DNA of 64,000 bases, from the NCBI GenBank assembly GCA_012519925.1, contig JAAYPF010000116.1:1-64000 (forward strand), written 5' to 3'. Numbering within the stretch: position 1 is the first letter of the stretch; the number at the start of each line of letters is the position of its first letter. This document shows positions 53,447-62,464 of this stretch, in pieces. Source of the DNA: Clostridiaceae bacterium (lineage in GTDB: Bacteria; Bacillota; Clostridia; Acetivibrionales; Acetivibrionaceae). Position numbers and translations under genes: made by a program. The notes beneath the pieces were generated by a model. The model saw nothing but the letters and a program-made list of their open reading frames with translations, was not told the origin of the DNA and made no database searches.

Positions 53447-53974
53447 CTATTTCCTTACACCACAAATATGCAAAAATCTTATATCTGACCATATATAGTT
53501 AGTAAGAGGATAGTCAATCCTATCAACTGAGTGAGTAGTTATAAGTATGTTTTCTAAGCTAGAGCCAGTCTTTATAACAACAAGAGAATGATTAAAATTT
53601 GGCTTTCCGTCAAAAGATAGCTGTATTATGTCGCCTGGCATTATATCATTTACATCTGTTTCTTCTGCAAAGGGACCATTTTCTTTGTTGCTAGTTAAAA
53701 AGTTATAAAGGTAGTTGACTCCAGTCCATGAAGCTGTTCTTTTTTGCGAATTTATATAGTACCATCCATATATCGGAGTGTAGTTCATCACTGCTCCCCC
53801 AGCAAAAATTGCTTGTGATGCAAAATTAGTACAATCACCGCCAAGCTTATCAAAATTATAATACTGAGGATTGCGTCTAAGGGCCCATTCAATAGCATAC
53901 TGAACAGCTTTTTCCCTATTATATTTATCAATTTTTGATTTTCTCACCTGCATAACTTTACCATTACTCCCCAC
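53447..53974 (-). CDS. Amidase_6-type (amidase-like domain) protein
   Basis: YNREKAVQYAIEWALRRNPQYYNFDKLGGDCTNFASQAIFAGG, DIIQLSF...NHSLVVI. Confidence 0.85.
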   Translation of the reverse strand: MGSNGKVMQVRKSKIDKYNREKAVQYAIEWALRRNPQYYNFDKLGGDCTNFASQAIFAGGAVMNYTPIYGWYYINSQKRTASWTGVNYLYNFLTSNKENGPFAEETDVNDIMPGDIIQLSFDGKPNFNHSLVVIKTGSSLENILITTHSVDRIDYPLTNYIWSDIRFLHICGVRK

Positions 53975-54258
53975 TTAGCAACTTGTCGGTTTGTTTAAAT
54001 GTTGCTTTTCTTTATACTATGCAGCAAATTATTAAATAGTTAATAATTACTCTAGAATAATAATTATTCTCTCTATATTTTTTATCCATTTTTGGCATAT
54101 TGTTGCACAAGTGAAATATATTGATTTATTTATTATGATTATGATATAATTAAATTAGTATCGAGATTTAATATATTTAGACTCATTGTTCTCCTTAATA
54201 GGTTGGAAGAATATGTCTAGAATAGGTTAAATCCAAATTATTAAGGAGGATTATAAAT

Positions 54259-54447
54259 ATGCCCGACAAGACTCTTACATGCAAGGATTGTAATTCTGAG
54301 TTTGTATTTACTGAAGGTGAACAAGCATTTTATCAGGAAAAAGGATTCCAAAACGAACCCCAAAGATGTCCCTCATGCAGACAGGCAAAAAAGCAACAAA
54401 GAAGGAACTTTGGTGGAGGTAACAGAGATTTTAACAGCAAGTGGTAA
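54259..54447 (+). CDS. Small zinc-ribbon protein
   Basis: TCKDCNSEFVFTEGEQAFYQEKGFQNEPQRCPSCRQAKK; AAGGAGG RBS. Confidence 0.88.
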   Translation: MPDKTLTCKDCNSEFVFTEGEQAFYQEKGFQNEPQRCPSCRQAKKQQRRNFGGGNRDFNSKW

Positions 54448-54449
54448 GT

Positions 54450-54475
54450 AAAAGGGGCATTTAGCCCCTTTTTTA
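54450..54475 (+). terminator. Intrinsic terminator of zinc-ribbon gene
   Basis: AAAGGGGC / GCCCCTTT followed by TTTTT. Confidence 0.85.
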
Positions 54476-54541
54476 TTACGCTTCTTTCGAACGAAGTGAA
54501 AGAAACAAAAACGAAGGAGCTCGATGCCCCGTAGTCTTTTA
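54476..54541 (+). repeat. F1 repeat unit (locus d, copy 1)
   Basis: TTACGCTTCTTTCGAACGAAGTGAAAGAAACAAAAACGAAGGAGCTCGATGCCCCGTAGTCTTTTA. Confidence 0.9.
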
Positions 54542-54607
54542 TTACGCTCCTTTCGAATGAAGCGAAAGGAGCAAAAACGAAGGGGCTCGATGCCCTAGAG
54601 TTTTTTT
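54542..54607 (+). repeat. F1 repeat unit (locus d, copy 2), 66-bp tandem duplicate
   Basis: TTACGCTCCTTTCGAATGAAGCGAAAGGAGCAAAAACGAAGGGGCTCGATGCCCTAGAGTTTTTTT. Confidence 0.9.
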
Positions 54608-54992
54608 ATTTCTTTTTGCCACCTTGAAAAAAAGAAATGACCACTTTCATTACTTCTCCTGCTATGCTTAGAACATCAAATAAACTTTCTGTACTTTCAG
54701 AAACTGTTGTAACTGTCTCACATATGTAATCTTCAACAGCCTCAACTGTTTGCTCTGCTTTACTTATTCCATCTTTCAAACTTGTTGAAATATCATTAAT
54801 ATTATTTACCACTTCAGGCAATGCGTCTGCGGTCTTATTAATATTATTGGTATTATCTGATACGAGCTTGTCTATACGTTTGACAAACTTAATAATACTA
54901 ATTAGTGCAATAATTAACAAAACGAAAACTACTGCACCTAAAGAATACATAAGAAAGTCAGCAATTTCCCTTATACTAACAAGTCTATCCAT
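54606..54992 (-). CDS. YtxG/DUF948-like membrane protein
   Basis: Single TM followed by helical region (NNINKTADALPEVVNNINDISTSLKDGISKAEQTVEAVEDY); next to ytxH-like gene. Confidence 0.65.
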   Translation of the reverse strand: MDRLVSIREIADFLMYSLGAVVFVLLIIALISIIKFVKRIDKLVSDNTNNINKTADALPEVVNNINDISTSLKDGISKAEQTVEAVEDYICETVTTVSESTESLFDVLSIAGEVMKVVISFFQGGKKK

Positions 54993-55066
54993 TTTTCACC
55001 CCCGCAATGTGACCTAAAAAATACAAGATAAAGAAAAAAACAAATCGCTCAATTTGTTTTTTTCAA

Positions 55067-55224
55067 TAAGGTGGTTCCAAAAAATAACTGGTCAATTACC
55101 CTTTAAAAATATAATATATACACTTTTGCTTAACAAAATAATATTCTTCAGTCTGAAGGCTTTTAGCTTCCATGATAGGCTTCATGACTTAATCATTATA
55201 CAGGTTATCTTTTGAAATGACCTA
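55067..55224 (+). repeat. F2 dispersed repeat, near full-length, between ytxH-like and ytxG-like genes
   Basis: TAAGGTGGTTCCAAAAAATAACTGGTCAATTACCC ... CTTTTGAAATGACCTA. Confidence 0.85.
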
Positions 55225-55241
55225 ATTAAACTATATTGCAA

Positions 55242-55619
55242 TTAATTTTCTGACACTTCATCCTCAGGCTGTTCTTGAGTTTCCTGAGATTCCTGAGATT
55301 CTTGAGCCTTTTCGCTATTCTTTTTGTTTTTTAGTTCTGTAACTTTCTCTTTTACTAAGCCTGCTGCTTTTTTTGTACCTTTTGACACTTTCTCAGCAGT
55401 TTTTTTCGTACCCTCAGCAACTTTCTCCGCTGCTTCTTTAACGTTATCAGCAAGCTCCTCTCTTGTTTCCTTACCAGATTTAGGTGCTAGCAACACTCCC
55501 GCTGTTAAACCAACTGCGGCTCCCACACCTGCTCCCACAGCGATATTCTTTGTAGCCTTTTTCCTAGCAGCCTTTTTTTTCTCTTTTTTCTTGTTTTCGA
55601 GCAAATCCTTTATATTCAT
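55242..55619 (-). CDS. YtxH domain-containing protein
   Basis: NIAVGAGVGAAVGLTAGVLLAPKSGKETREEL plus Lys/Ala-rich tail. Confidence 0.82.
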   Translation of the reverse strand: MNIKDLLENKKKEKKKAARKKATKNIAVGAGVGAAVGLTAGVLLAPKSGKETREELADNVKEAAEKVAEGTKKTAEKVSKGTKKAAGLVKEKVTELKNKKNSEKAQESQESQETQEQPEDEVSEN

Positions 55620-55768
55620 AATCAAGCACCTCCTGTATTATTTCGTAAAATAATATAACTCAATACTAATATTATACGCTATTATTCAATAAATTCCAAG
55701 TCCATTTGTTGAATAATCAAGTATCATTTTTATAGGACTGATTTACTATAAGCATAATCCCGTACTTA

Positions 55769-57322
55769 TCAAACAATATCCTTGTATTGCTCTTTTGGCA
55801 GGTATATATCTGAAAACTCAATTAAAGCTCTTTCGACACCCTCATTCTTCATATTGACAGAATTATCTTTTATTATATCCATTTCTTCATCACTTAAGAT
55901 TTTTACTGGGAAAGACAATATAAATTCAGTACCAATACCTACTTCGCTAAGAACTGTTATTTTACCGTTATGCATTTCAACCAATGATTTGACGATAGAT
56001 AATCCTATTCCACTCCCTTCTGAATCTTTAATTAGGGATGAATTAACTTGTCTGAACCTATCAAAAATAATATCCAATTTACTTTTTTCAATTCCAATTC
56101 CGGTATCCTTTACTGAAACTTTTACAGTGTCTACAAGGTCATGCACTGTAATTATTATTTCTCCACCGGGCTTTGTAAATTTTATTGAGTTAGAAATTAA
56201 GTTTAGCAATATCCTTTCGAATTTTTCCACATCCAAAGCCATAACTTTTTCCTGCACGTCTGATAAAAATGTAAGTTTGATTTGTTTGATAGAGACAAAC
56301 TCATTAACAGAATTCACTATTTGTCCAACAATCTCGATAATGTTCTCATTCTTCATTTGCAACTTGAGAAATCCCGAGTCTATCCTAGTAACATCAATTA
56401 GATTGTTTATAAGCTTCAGAAGCCGAAAACAATTCTGTCTAATATTTCTCATGTATTTGTTTACTTTCACTAAGCTGATTGTATCTTCACCCATTTTTTC
56501 ATATGAAGACAACACCTGAACCACTGAAAGAATTACATTAAGTGGAGTACGAAACTCATGTGATACATTTGTAAAAAATTCAGTCTTAAGCTTGTTATAT
56601 TCAATTGCTTCATTCAATAAGCTTTTATTAACTTCCATAGTATTTTTCAAAGCAACTTCTGTCAGTTTTCGTTCATTGATATCAGTGACTGTTCCAAGCA
56701 TTCTCAACGGTCTGCCATCATTATCCCAAATTGCTTGTCCTCTTAGTTGAATCCATATACTCTCACCACTCTTAGTTACTGCTCTGACTTCCAATTTGTA
56801 TTTTGGTATTTCACCTTCAAGATATTGTTTTATAGAATCTCTTAATGTTTTGATATCCTCTGAATGTATATACCTATCAAAATCACTGATTTTGTTGGTC
56901 ATTTCATTATCCTCGTATCCTAGAAGTCTCTTCCACTTTTCAGGGTACAGGATTTTATCATTCAAAATATCCCAATCCCATAATCCATCTGTAGTATTAT
57001 TTATAACCAGCCTATATCTTTCCTCGCTAATTTTAAGTTTCTCTTTCGATTTATTTAATTCCTTTATGCTGCTATCAATCAATATATAAAGCAAAAAGGC
57101 AGTACATATAACGTAGAACCATCCTTTATATATTGATGCCTGTACTAGCATACTATAATCCTCAACAAGTAATCGCATAACCTTATCAAAAAGCATAACC
57201 CACATTGAACCTACAATTATATATATTATTACAATATTAAAAGCATTGAGATGTTTTACTATATTGCCAAATAGATTCTTACACAAACTGTATGCTGTTA
57301 TCGGCTTTGTAATGTGTTTCAT
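55769..57322 (-). CDS. PAS domain sensor histidine kinase
   Basis: PAS (NTTDGLWDWDILNDKILY), HisKA (FFTNVSHEFRTPLNVILS), HATPase (VKDTGIGIEKSKLDIIFDRF, GSGIGLSIVKSLVEMHNG). Confidence 0.93.
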   Translation of the reverse strand: MKHITKPITAYSLCKNLFGNIVKHLNAFNIVIIYIIVGSMWVMLFDKVMRLLVEDYSMLVQASIYKGWFYVICTAFLLYILIDSSIKELNKSKEKLKISEERYRLVINNTTDGLWDWDILNDKILYPEKWKRLLGYEDNEMTNKISDFDRYIHSEDIKTLRDSIKQYLEGEIPKYKLEVRAVTKSGESIWIQLRGQAIWDNDGRPLRMLGTVTDINERKLTEVALKNTMEVNKSLLNEAIEYNKLKTEFFTNVSHEFRTPLNVILSVVQVLSSYEKMGEDTISLVKVNKYMRNIRQNCFRLLKLINNLIDVTRIDSGFLKLQMKNENIIEIVGQIVNSVNEFVSIKQIKLTFLSDVQEKVMALDVEKFERILLNLISNSIKFTKPGGEIIITVHDLVDTVKVSVKDTGIGIEKSKLDIIFDRFRQVNSSLIKDSEGSGIGLSIVKSLVEMHNGKITVLSEVGIGTEFILSFPVKILSDEEMDIIKDNSVNMKNEGVERALIEFSDIYLPKEQYKDIV

Positions 57323-57589
57323 CAGATTATTCCTTCTTCTATTTATTTTTTCTAGTAACCATATTCTATTATCTCAAAAATTACCAAAGGTGTTTTCTAT
57401 ATAACTTTACATCGCCATTTCAATCCTTTCTGACAAGGTTTTGTGTACTAATTATTGTATCGGTTATTTTTGAATATACTGATAAAAAATTCTTTATATA
57501 AAACATTTTATCACATGCTGTACCATTTTTAAACTTAATTTTATATAGTTCTCAAAATTTTCTTCTTGACATTATTCATTTTAGATAAC

Positions 57590-57659
57590 TAATAAAATCA
57601 CCCGGTCAGATGTCATCATAAAAATTAGCTTAATAAGCTTTACAGCTTAATTATTGTAT
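57590..57659 (+). repeat. Diverged F2 remnant adjoining F1 locus e
   Basis: TTAGATAACTAATAAAATCACCCGGTCAGATGTC... GCTTTACAGCTTAATTATTG resembles F2 internal GAAGCTTTATAGCTTCATTATT. Confidence 0.4.
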
Positions 57660-57697
57660 AGTTCTTGCCTCTTTTACTTCGTTCGAAAGAAGCGTAG
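57660..57697 (-). repeat. F1 repeat, partial (locus e)
   Basis: AGTTCTTGCCTCTTTTACTTCGTTCGAAAGAAGCGTAG. Confidence 0.8.
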
Positions 57698-57698
57698 A

Positions 57699-57738
57699 AA
57701 AAAAGAAGTGCGATTCTAAAAAAATCGCACTTCTTTTT
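57699..57738 (-). terminator. Intrinsic terminator downstream of the LiaF-like gene
   Basis: AAAAAGAAGTGCGATT / AATCGCACTTCTTTTTT. Confidence 0.85.
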
Positions 57739-57836
57739 TGTTTCTAATGCCCTTTGCTAAATTACATCACTACCAAATTTCATTGCTTTTGTGTTTATGT
57801 TAATTACCCTACACAAAATAGTATAGCATCCATTTG

Positions 57837-58769
57837 TTATTTATTTATACCGTTTATCTTTAGACTCCCTGCATTTATCTCCACTTCTATATCAATCTTG
57901 TTTTGTGCCTTTTTATAATTTTTTGAAAGGTAATACGAACCTTCTCTTTGCATTTCTATATCTTTAATATTTGTTGAGTTAGCTGCACCATCAACTTTAA
58001 CCCTAACGCCTGAATCTATAGGAACAAATATTTCAACCTTAGATGCGTCGGCATCGATTTGAACTTTTGTATCCTCATACTTCTGTCCTAAAGTAAGTTT
58101 GAGACTACCTGCTGCACCTTTAATATCCAATTTGTTAACATTTAATTCGGTAAAGTCCAGATCTGAATCTGTTGCATCAATTTTCATATCAATATTCCAA
58201 ACAATATCGGAATTAATGTTTAAATAACACTTCCTATCAACAGGAATTTCTCCTGTCGACAAAAAAGTTTGAAAAAAATCTTGAAAAATCTTTTTGTCAT
58301 TTGTTTTTAGTTTTACATTCGCTTTTTTATAATCATTTTTGTAGTCAACAGTATGCTCAATATCTATATTCTTCACTATTCCATCTATCAAATTCGATTC
58401 GGTTGAGCCCATTATAAGATTAAGAGCCGAGGCATTTATCTTAAGTTCTCCTTTTTCAGTTTCAATATTGTGTTCAATTATATAAGTTTGATTGCTGCTA
58501 TTAGCTTCCCTTTCTACATTCTTATCGAAATAATATCCATAGGATATCATGATTGCAAAAAACGCCAACCATGTCACTATTTTGACAAAAGAATACTTCT
58601 TAAATAATATATTTGTTCCAACAACAATTAATATTAAAGAAATTGTTAATTCTATATTATTTGTAAACACCATGAAAACAGACCAATCAATAATTTCCAT
58701 CTGTACTAAAAATATCAGCAAACCTACCACTATAAGAAACATTCCAAACCCTATACCTTTTCTAGTCAT
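57837..58769 (-). CDS. LiaF-like / toast-rack-domain membrane protein
   Basis: N-terminal TM helices (GIGFGMFLIVVGLLIFLVQM) and C-terminal beta-repeat domain (KLDIKGAAGSLKLTLG, DASKVEIFVPIDSGVRVKVDG). Confidence 0.75.
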   Translation of the reverse strand: MTRKGIGFGMFLIVVGLLIFLVQMEIIDWSVFMVFTNNIELTISLILIVVGTNILFKKYSFVKIVTWLAFFAIMISYGYYFDKNVEREANSSNQTYIIEHNIETEKGELKINASALNLIMGSTESNLIDGIVKNIDIEHTVDYKNDYKKANVKLKTNDKKIFQDFFQTFLSTGEIPVDRKCYLNINSDIVWNIDMKIDATDSDLDFTELNVNKLDIKGAAGSLKLTLGQKYEDTKVQIDADASKVEIFVPIDSGVRVKVDGAANSTNIKDIEMQREGSYYLSKNYKKAQNKIDIEVEINAGSLKINGINK

Positions 58770-58771
58770 GT

Positions 58772-59236
58772 CTATTTCCTCCTACTCCGGAATACAATAA
58801 GTAGTCCAATAATTACAAGAAATATAGGCATAATATCTTTAAAATCAGGTATAAATCGCTTAATTAAAATTATTACTCCAAGTAATATTAGACTTATACC
58901 TACAAAGGTACTGCTTTTTCCAGGATTATGTTCAATTGAGGTCATGTCATCGCCCATAACATTGGTAAAATCTTTATCAACATCATACTCATCCATATTA
59001 TCTTCTGCATTCATATTTTTATCATCATCATAAAACCCCTTAGGAATATACCCTGCATTTTCCGGCATTACAAATATAGCTATTATATATGCAATAGGAC
59101 CTATCCCTCCAAAAAAGGTTGCGAACACAAAACCAAGTCTTATAATAGTAGAGTCAATATTTAAATACTCAGCTATTCCTCCACATACTCCAGCTACAAC
59201 TTTATCATGTTTAGAACGTTTCATTTTGTTTCCCAT
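58772..59236 (-). CDS. PspC domain protein
   Basis: RSKHDKVVAGVCGGIAEYLNIDSTIIRLGFVFATFFGGIGPIAYIIAIFVMP. Confidence 0.93.
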   Translation of the reverse strand: MGNKMKRSKHDKVVAGVCGGIAEYLNIDSTIIRLGFVFATFFGGIGPIAYIIAIFVMPENAGYIPKGFYDDDKNMNAEDNMDEYDVDKDFTNVMGDDMTSIEHNPGKSSTFVGISLILLGVIILIKRFIPDFKDIMPIFLVIIGLLIVFRSRRK

Positions 59237-59295
59237 AAGTATCTTTCCTCCTCAAATTCTGTAATTCAATTACTAAAAACTCGATATATATCTAC

Positions 59296-59355
59296 AACGC
59301 AATAAAATCAGCTTTTTTAAAACATCTATTGACCAATTATTTTTTGTAGTCAGCT
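59296..59355 (-). repeat. F2 half copy
   Basis: Minus strand TAAGCTGACTACAAAAAATAATTGGTCAATAGATGTTTTAAAAAAGCTGATTTTATT. Confidence 0.65.
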
Positions 59356-59535
59356 TAATCAAATCCTCAAAAGTGGTAATTGCATATTTTTTTATAAATA
59401 AACATGCTTCTCAATATATAATACGGACCGCAAAAAAAAAAGTCTTATAAACATAAAGAAATAAATCAAGGTATTTTTCGAATCATTTAACCAAAAATCC
59501 TTTTCTAATAAATATTAAACTGTTATCATAACAAT

Positions 59536-59585
59536 AAGGTGATTCCTAAAATATTTATGCTCAATTGCGGTTCTTTGAAATTCTA
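59536..59585 (+). repeat. F2 half copy, degenerate
   Basis: TAAGGTGATTCCTAAAATATTTATGCTCAATTGCGGTTCTTTGAAA. Confidence 0.45.
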
Positions 59586-59665
59586 TTCAAACCCATTTAA
59601 AATAAAGTTATTTGAGTAGATATTCCTTGAGCGTTATAATAATACTATTTAAGAGGTTTAGTTAA

Positions 59666-60226
59666 ATGAACAAAACAGATAGACAGGAACTTTCAGAGAT
59701 ATTTATTACCTTTTTTAAAATAGGTGCTTTTACTATAGGTGGAGGCTATGCAATGCTTCCATTAATAGAAAAAGAAGTAGTAGACAATAAGAAATGGGTT
59801 CAAGAAGAAGAAATGATAGATATATTTGCTATTGTCCAGTCGGTTCCAGGAGTAATTTCTATAAACACTTCAATGTTTGTAGGCTATAAAAAAGCTAAGC
59901 TTAAAGGTGCCCTATGTGCAGCTATCGGTGTTATACTCCCCTCCTTTTTAATCATTTTAGCTATTTACTATGCACTATCTGGCATAAAGGATAATATATA
60001 TCTTCAAAAAGCCTTTGAAGGGGTAAGAGCAGGAGTTACAGCACTTATATTTTTGACAGCAATAAAACTAACTAAAAAGACAATAAAAAGCTATATATCT
60101 GCCATAATAGCCGTTATAGCTTTTATATTGATGGTGTTTTTTGAAGTACATGTCATACTATTAATAGTAGCTGGGGGAATTTTAGGGTATATAATGTACT
60201 TTGCAAGGAAGGTGAAAAAACTTTGA
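59666..60226 (+). CDS. Chromate transporter, half-size subunit
   Basis: FITFFKIGAFTIGGGYAMLPLIEKEVV, IVQSVPGVISINTSMFVGYKKA. Confidence 0.93.
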   Translation: MNKTDRQELSEIFITFFKIGAFTIGGGYAMLPLIEKEVVDNKKWVQEEEMIDIFAIVQSVPGVISINTSMFVGYKKAKLKGALCAAIGVILPSFLIILAIYYALSGIKDNIYLQKAFEGVRAGVTALIFLTAIKLTKKTIKSYISAIIAVIAFILMVFFEVHVILLIVAGGILGYIMYFARKVKKL

Positions 60227-60828
60227 TTCAATTAATTCTTTTTTGGATCTTTTTTAAAATAGGTCTATTCAGCTTTGGTGGTGGCTATGCAATGATTCCC
60301 CTAATACAAAAAGAAATTGAACAAAAGGGCTGGATAAATGCAAAAGAGTATGCAGATATTATTGCAATTTCACAGATGACTCCCGGTCCTCTTGCTATAA
60401 ATGCTGCCACTTATGTAGGTGCTAATGTTTCGGGAATTATAGGCTCACTATTTGCAACCGCAGGAGTAGCATTACCTTCTTTTATTTTAATAGTAATTAT
60501 CGCACACTTTTTTATTCAATTTAAGGATAATGCGGTTGTAGAATCAATACTAAAAGGTGTAAGACCTGTAACAATAGCTATGGTTGCTTCTGCCGTTATA
60601 TTTATGGCTGAAACCTCCATATTTAAGTCAGGTATTTCTTTTTATTCATTAAAATCATTGTTAACCTTCGGCCTATCAAATTCCGATTATATTGATATAT
60701 GGAGCATTGTGGTTTTTTCCATAATCCTTATTTCTTCAGTTAAATTTAAAATACACCCAATATGGGCTGTTGCTGTATCTGCGGTTTTAGGAATGTGTCC
60801 ATTACTAATAAACCTTCTACTTTCTTAG
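60223..60828 (+). CDS. Chromate transporter, half-size subunit
   Basis: FWIFFKIGLFSFGGGYAMIPLIQKEIE, ISQMTPGPLAINAATYVG; TTG start overlaps preceding stop. Confidence 0.93.
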   Translation: MIQLILFWIFFKIGLFSFGGGYAMIPLIQKEIEQKGWINAKEYADIIAISQMTPGPLAINAATYVGANVSGIIGSLFATAGVALPSFILIVIIAHFFIQFKDNAVVESILKGVRPVTIAMVASAVIFMAETSIFKSGISFYSLKSLLTFGLSNSDYIDIWSIVVFSIILISSVKFKIHPIWAVAVSAVLGMCPLLINLLLS

Positions 60829-60924
60829 CAAAATTGTTTCATACTTAGATTTGTTACAAAAAAGATTTTGCTAAAATTTAGGTAAAGTACCTTGAATAAT
60901 AAAAACCAATAAAGGAGACTTGAA

Positions 60925-62367
60925 ATGATTCTTCCATTTTTACTAATGGCCCTTTTTGTTTTATTTTCAAATTATACCCTATCCGATGGTGATACTTTTT
61001 TTCATATAAAAGTTGGAGAGTATATCTCTAAAAATGGATTTCCAACTAAAGATCCTTTTTCCTTTCATGATTTAAGTTATACACCTCATGAATGGCTTTC
61101 AGACTTTATCTTCTACAAGATTTTTAATTGTTTTGGATATCTCGGTCTTGCCGTGTTTCTTTGTCTGTTAATGTCTATACTTATTTTTATTCTTTATAAA
61201 ACAATTAATCTTTTAAACGGCAAGACAAATTACCTGTCTTTTACTTTAGCGTTTGGAAGTGCCTATATATTGGATATATTTAACTTCGTTGTAGTACGAC
61301 CTCACTTTTTTAGCTTTATTATATCTGTACTCCAAATTTATTTTTTGGAAGCTTATTTAAGAAGCGAGCGAAAATTATGCTTAGCTATTATTCCGTTTTT
61401 ATCATTACTTCTAGCAAACTTACATATAGGTACCTTCCCACTGTTTTTGGTGTTATTTTTGCCTTACCTTGCTGACAATCTTTTCAAGATCAATAAAGAA
61501 AAAATCTACTCCGAAGGTAATATCAAACATTTTAGATTAATCTTACTTACAATGTTAGGTTCTATAGTCGCATCCTTTATTAATCCTTATGGAATTAAAA
61601 AATTATTGTATTTCTCCATAATATTTAATTCGGATACCCAAACTGTTATTGAGTGGTCAAGCCCATCTTTTAAAGGTTTTCAAGGTATTATAATATTCTC
61701 AACTTTTCTTATCGGGCTATGTCTAATGATTTTTTGCAAATCAAGACTCCGTGTAAAAAACATATTATTGTATTTCGGTCTTATGTTCATGGCCTTATAT
61801 AGCATAAGATTTTATTCATATTTCATTTTAGTGACCGGACCAATTTTAGGAGAAACAATCTACGAAAACTATAAAGTTAACCCTATAAAACTTTTTACTG
61901 GAAAAGCAAAAGAAGTATTCTTTTCTTTTGCAATGATAACAGTAGTTTTAGTCTCGATATTTTTCAAGTTTTCGTATAACTTCGAAGCAGTTAACTTTGA
62001 AAATTTCCCCGAAAACGCAGTCAAATATCTTAAAGAAAACACTTCCTATAATAATATTCGCCTTTATAATGATTACATATACGGCGGGTATATCATGCTA
62101 AACGGCATTAAAGTTTTTATAGATTCTAGGCAAGATCTCTATCTTGATGTCTATAACAGTAATTGTGAAGTATATTCCGATTATCTTAATCTAACTCGCG
62201 GCAAAGTCCATTACAAGGATATACTAAAAAAATACAACTTTGAATATTTAATAATAACAAAGAACACTTTACTAGAAAACTACCTATCTTTTGATAAAGA
62301 GTATATACAAATACTCTCGGATAAAGACAGTGTATTGTACAAGAAAATAGAATGGGCTAAAGACTGA
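60925..62367 (+). CDS. Polytopic membrane protein with C-terminal soluble domain, possibly GT-C-like
   Basis: Many TM segments, FHIKVGEYISKNGFPTKDPFSFHDLSYTPHEWLSDFIFYKIF, C-terminal NIRLYNDYIYGGYIMLNGIKVFIDSRQDLY. Confidence 0.7.
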   Translation: MILPFLLMALFVLFSNYTLSDGDTFFHIKVGEYISKNGFPTKDPFSFHDLSYTPHEWLSDFIFYKIFNCFGYLGLAVFLCLLMSILIFILYKTINLLNGKTNYLSFTLAFGSAYILDIFNFVVVRPHFFSFIISVLQIYFLEAYLRSERKLCLAIIPFLSLLLANLHIGTFPLFLVLFLPYLADNLFKINKEKIYSEGNIKHFRLILLTMLGSIVASFINPYGIKKLLYFSIIFNSDTQTVIEWSSPSFKGFQGIIIFSTFLIGLCLMIFCKSRLRVKNILLYFGLMFMALYSIRFYSYFILVTGPILGETIYENYKVNPIKLFTGKAKEVFFSFAMITVVLVSIFFKFSYNFEAVNFENFPENAVKYLKENTSYNNIRLYNDYIYGGYIMLNGIKVFIDSRQDLYLDVYNSNCEVYSDYLNLTRGKVHYKDILKKYNFEYLIITKNTLLENYLSFDKEYIQILSDKDSVLYKKIEWAKD

Positions 62368-62401
62368 TTTTATAAGCTTGCAAGAAATTTATAAAAAACT
62401 A

Positions 62402-62430
62402 TAGACAACCGAACATATGTTTGGTATACT
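62402..62430 (+). promoter_or_regulatory. ssb promoter containing a LexA/SOS box
   Basis: TAGACA-17 nt-TATACT; CGAACATATGTTTG at 62410-62423 fits the Gram-positive CGAAC-N4-GTTYG box. Confidence 0.75.
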
Positions 62431-62464
62431 GATTATAGAAAGTTTTAGAAAGTAGGTTGATTTT

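Noticed and set aside
16519-57697. F1 as a group IIC intron or integron attC site
   Set aside because: Units are only ~65 bp, lack intron domains V/VI or reverse transcriptase and attC R/L boxes; only the placement after terminators is similar.
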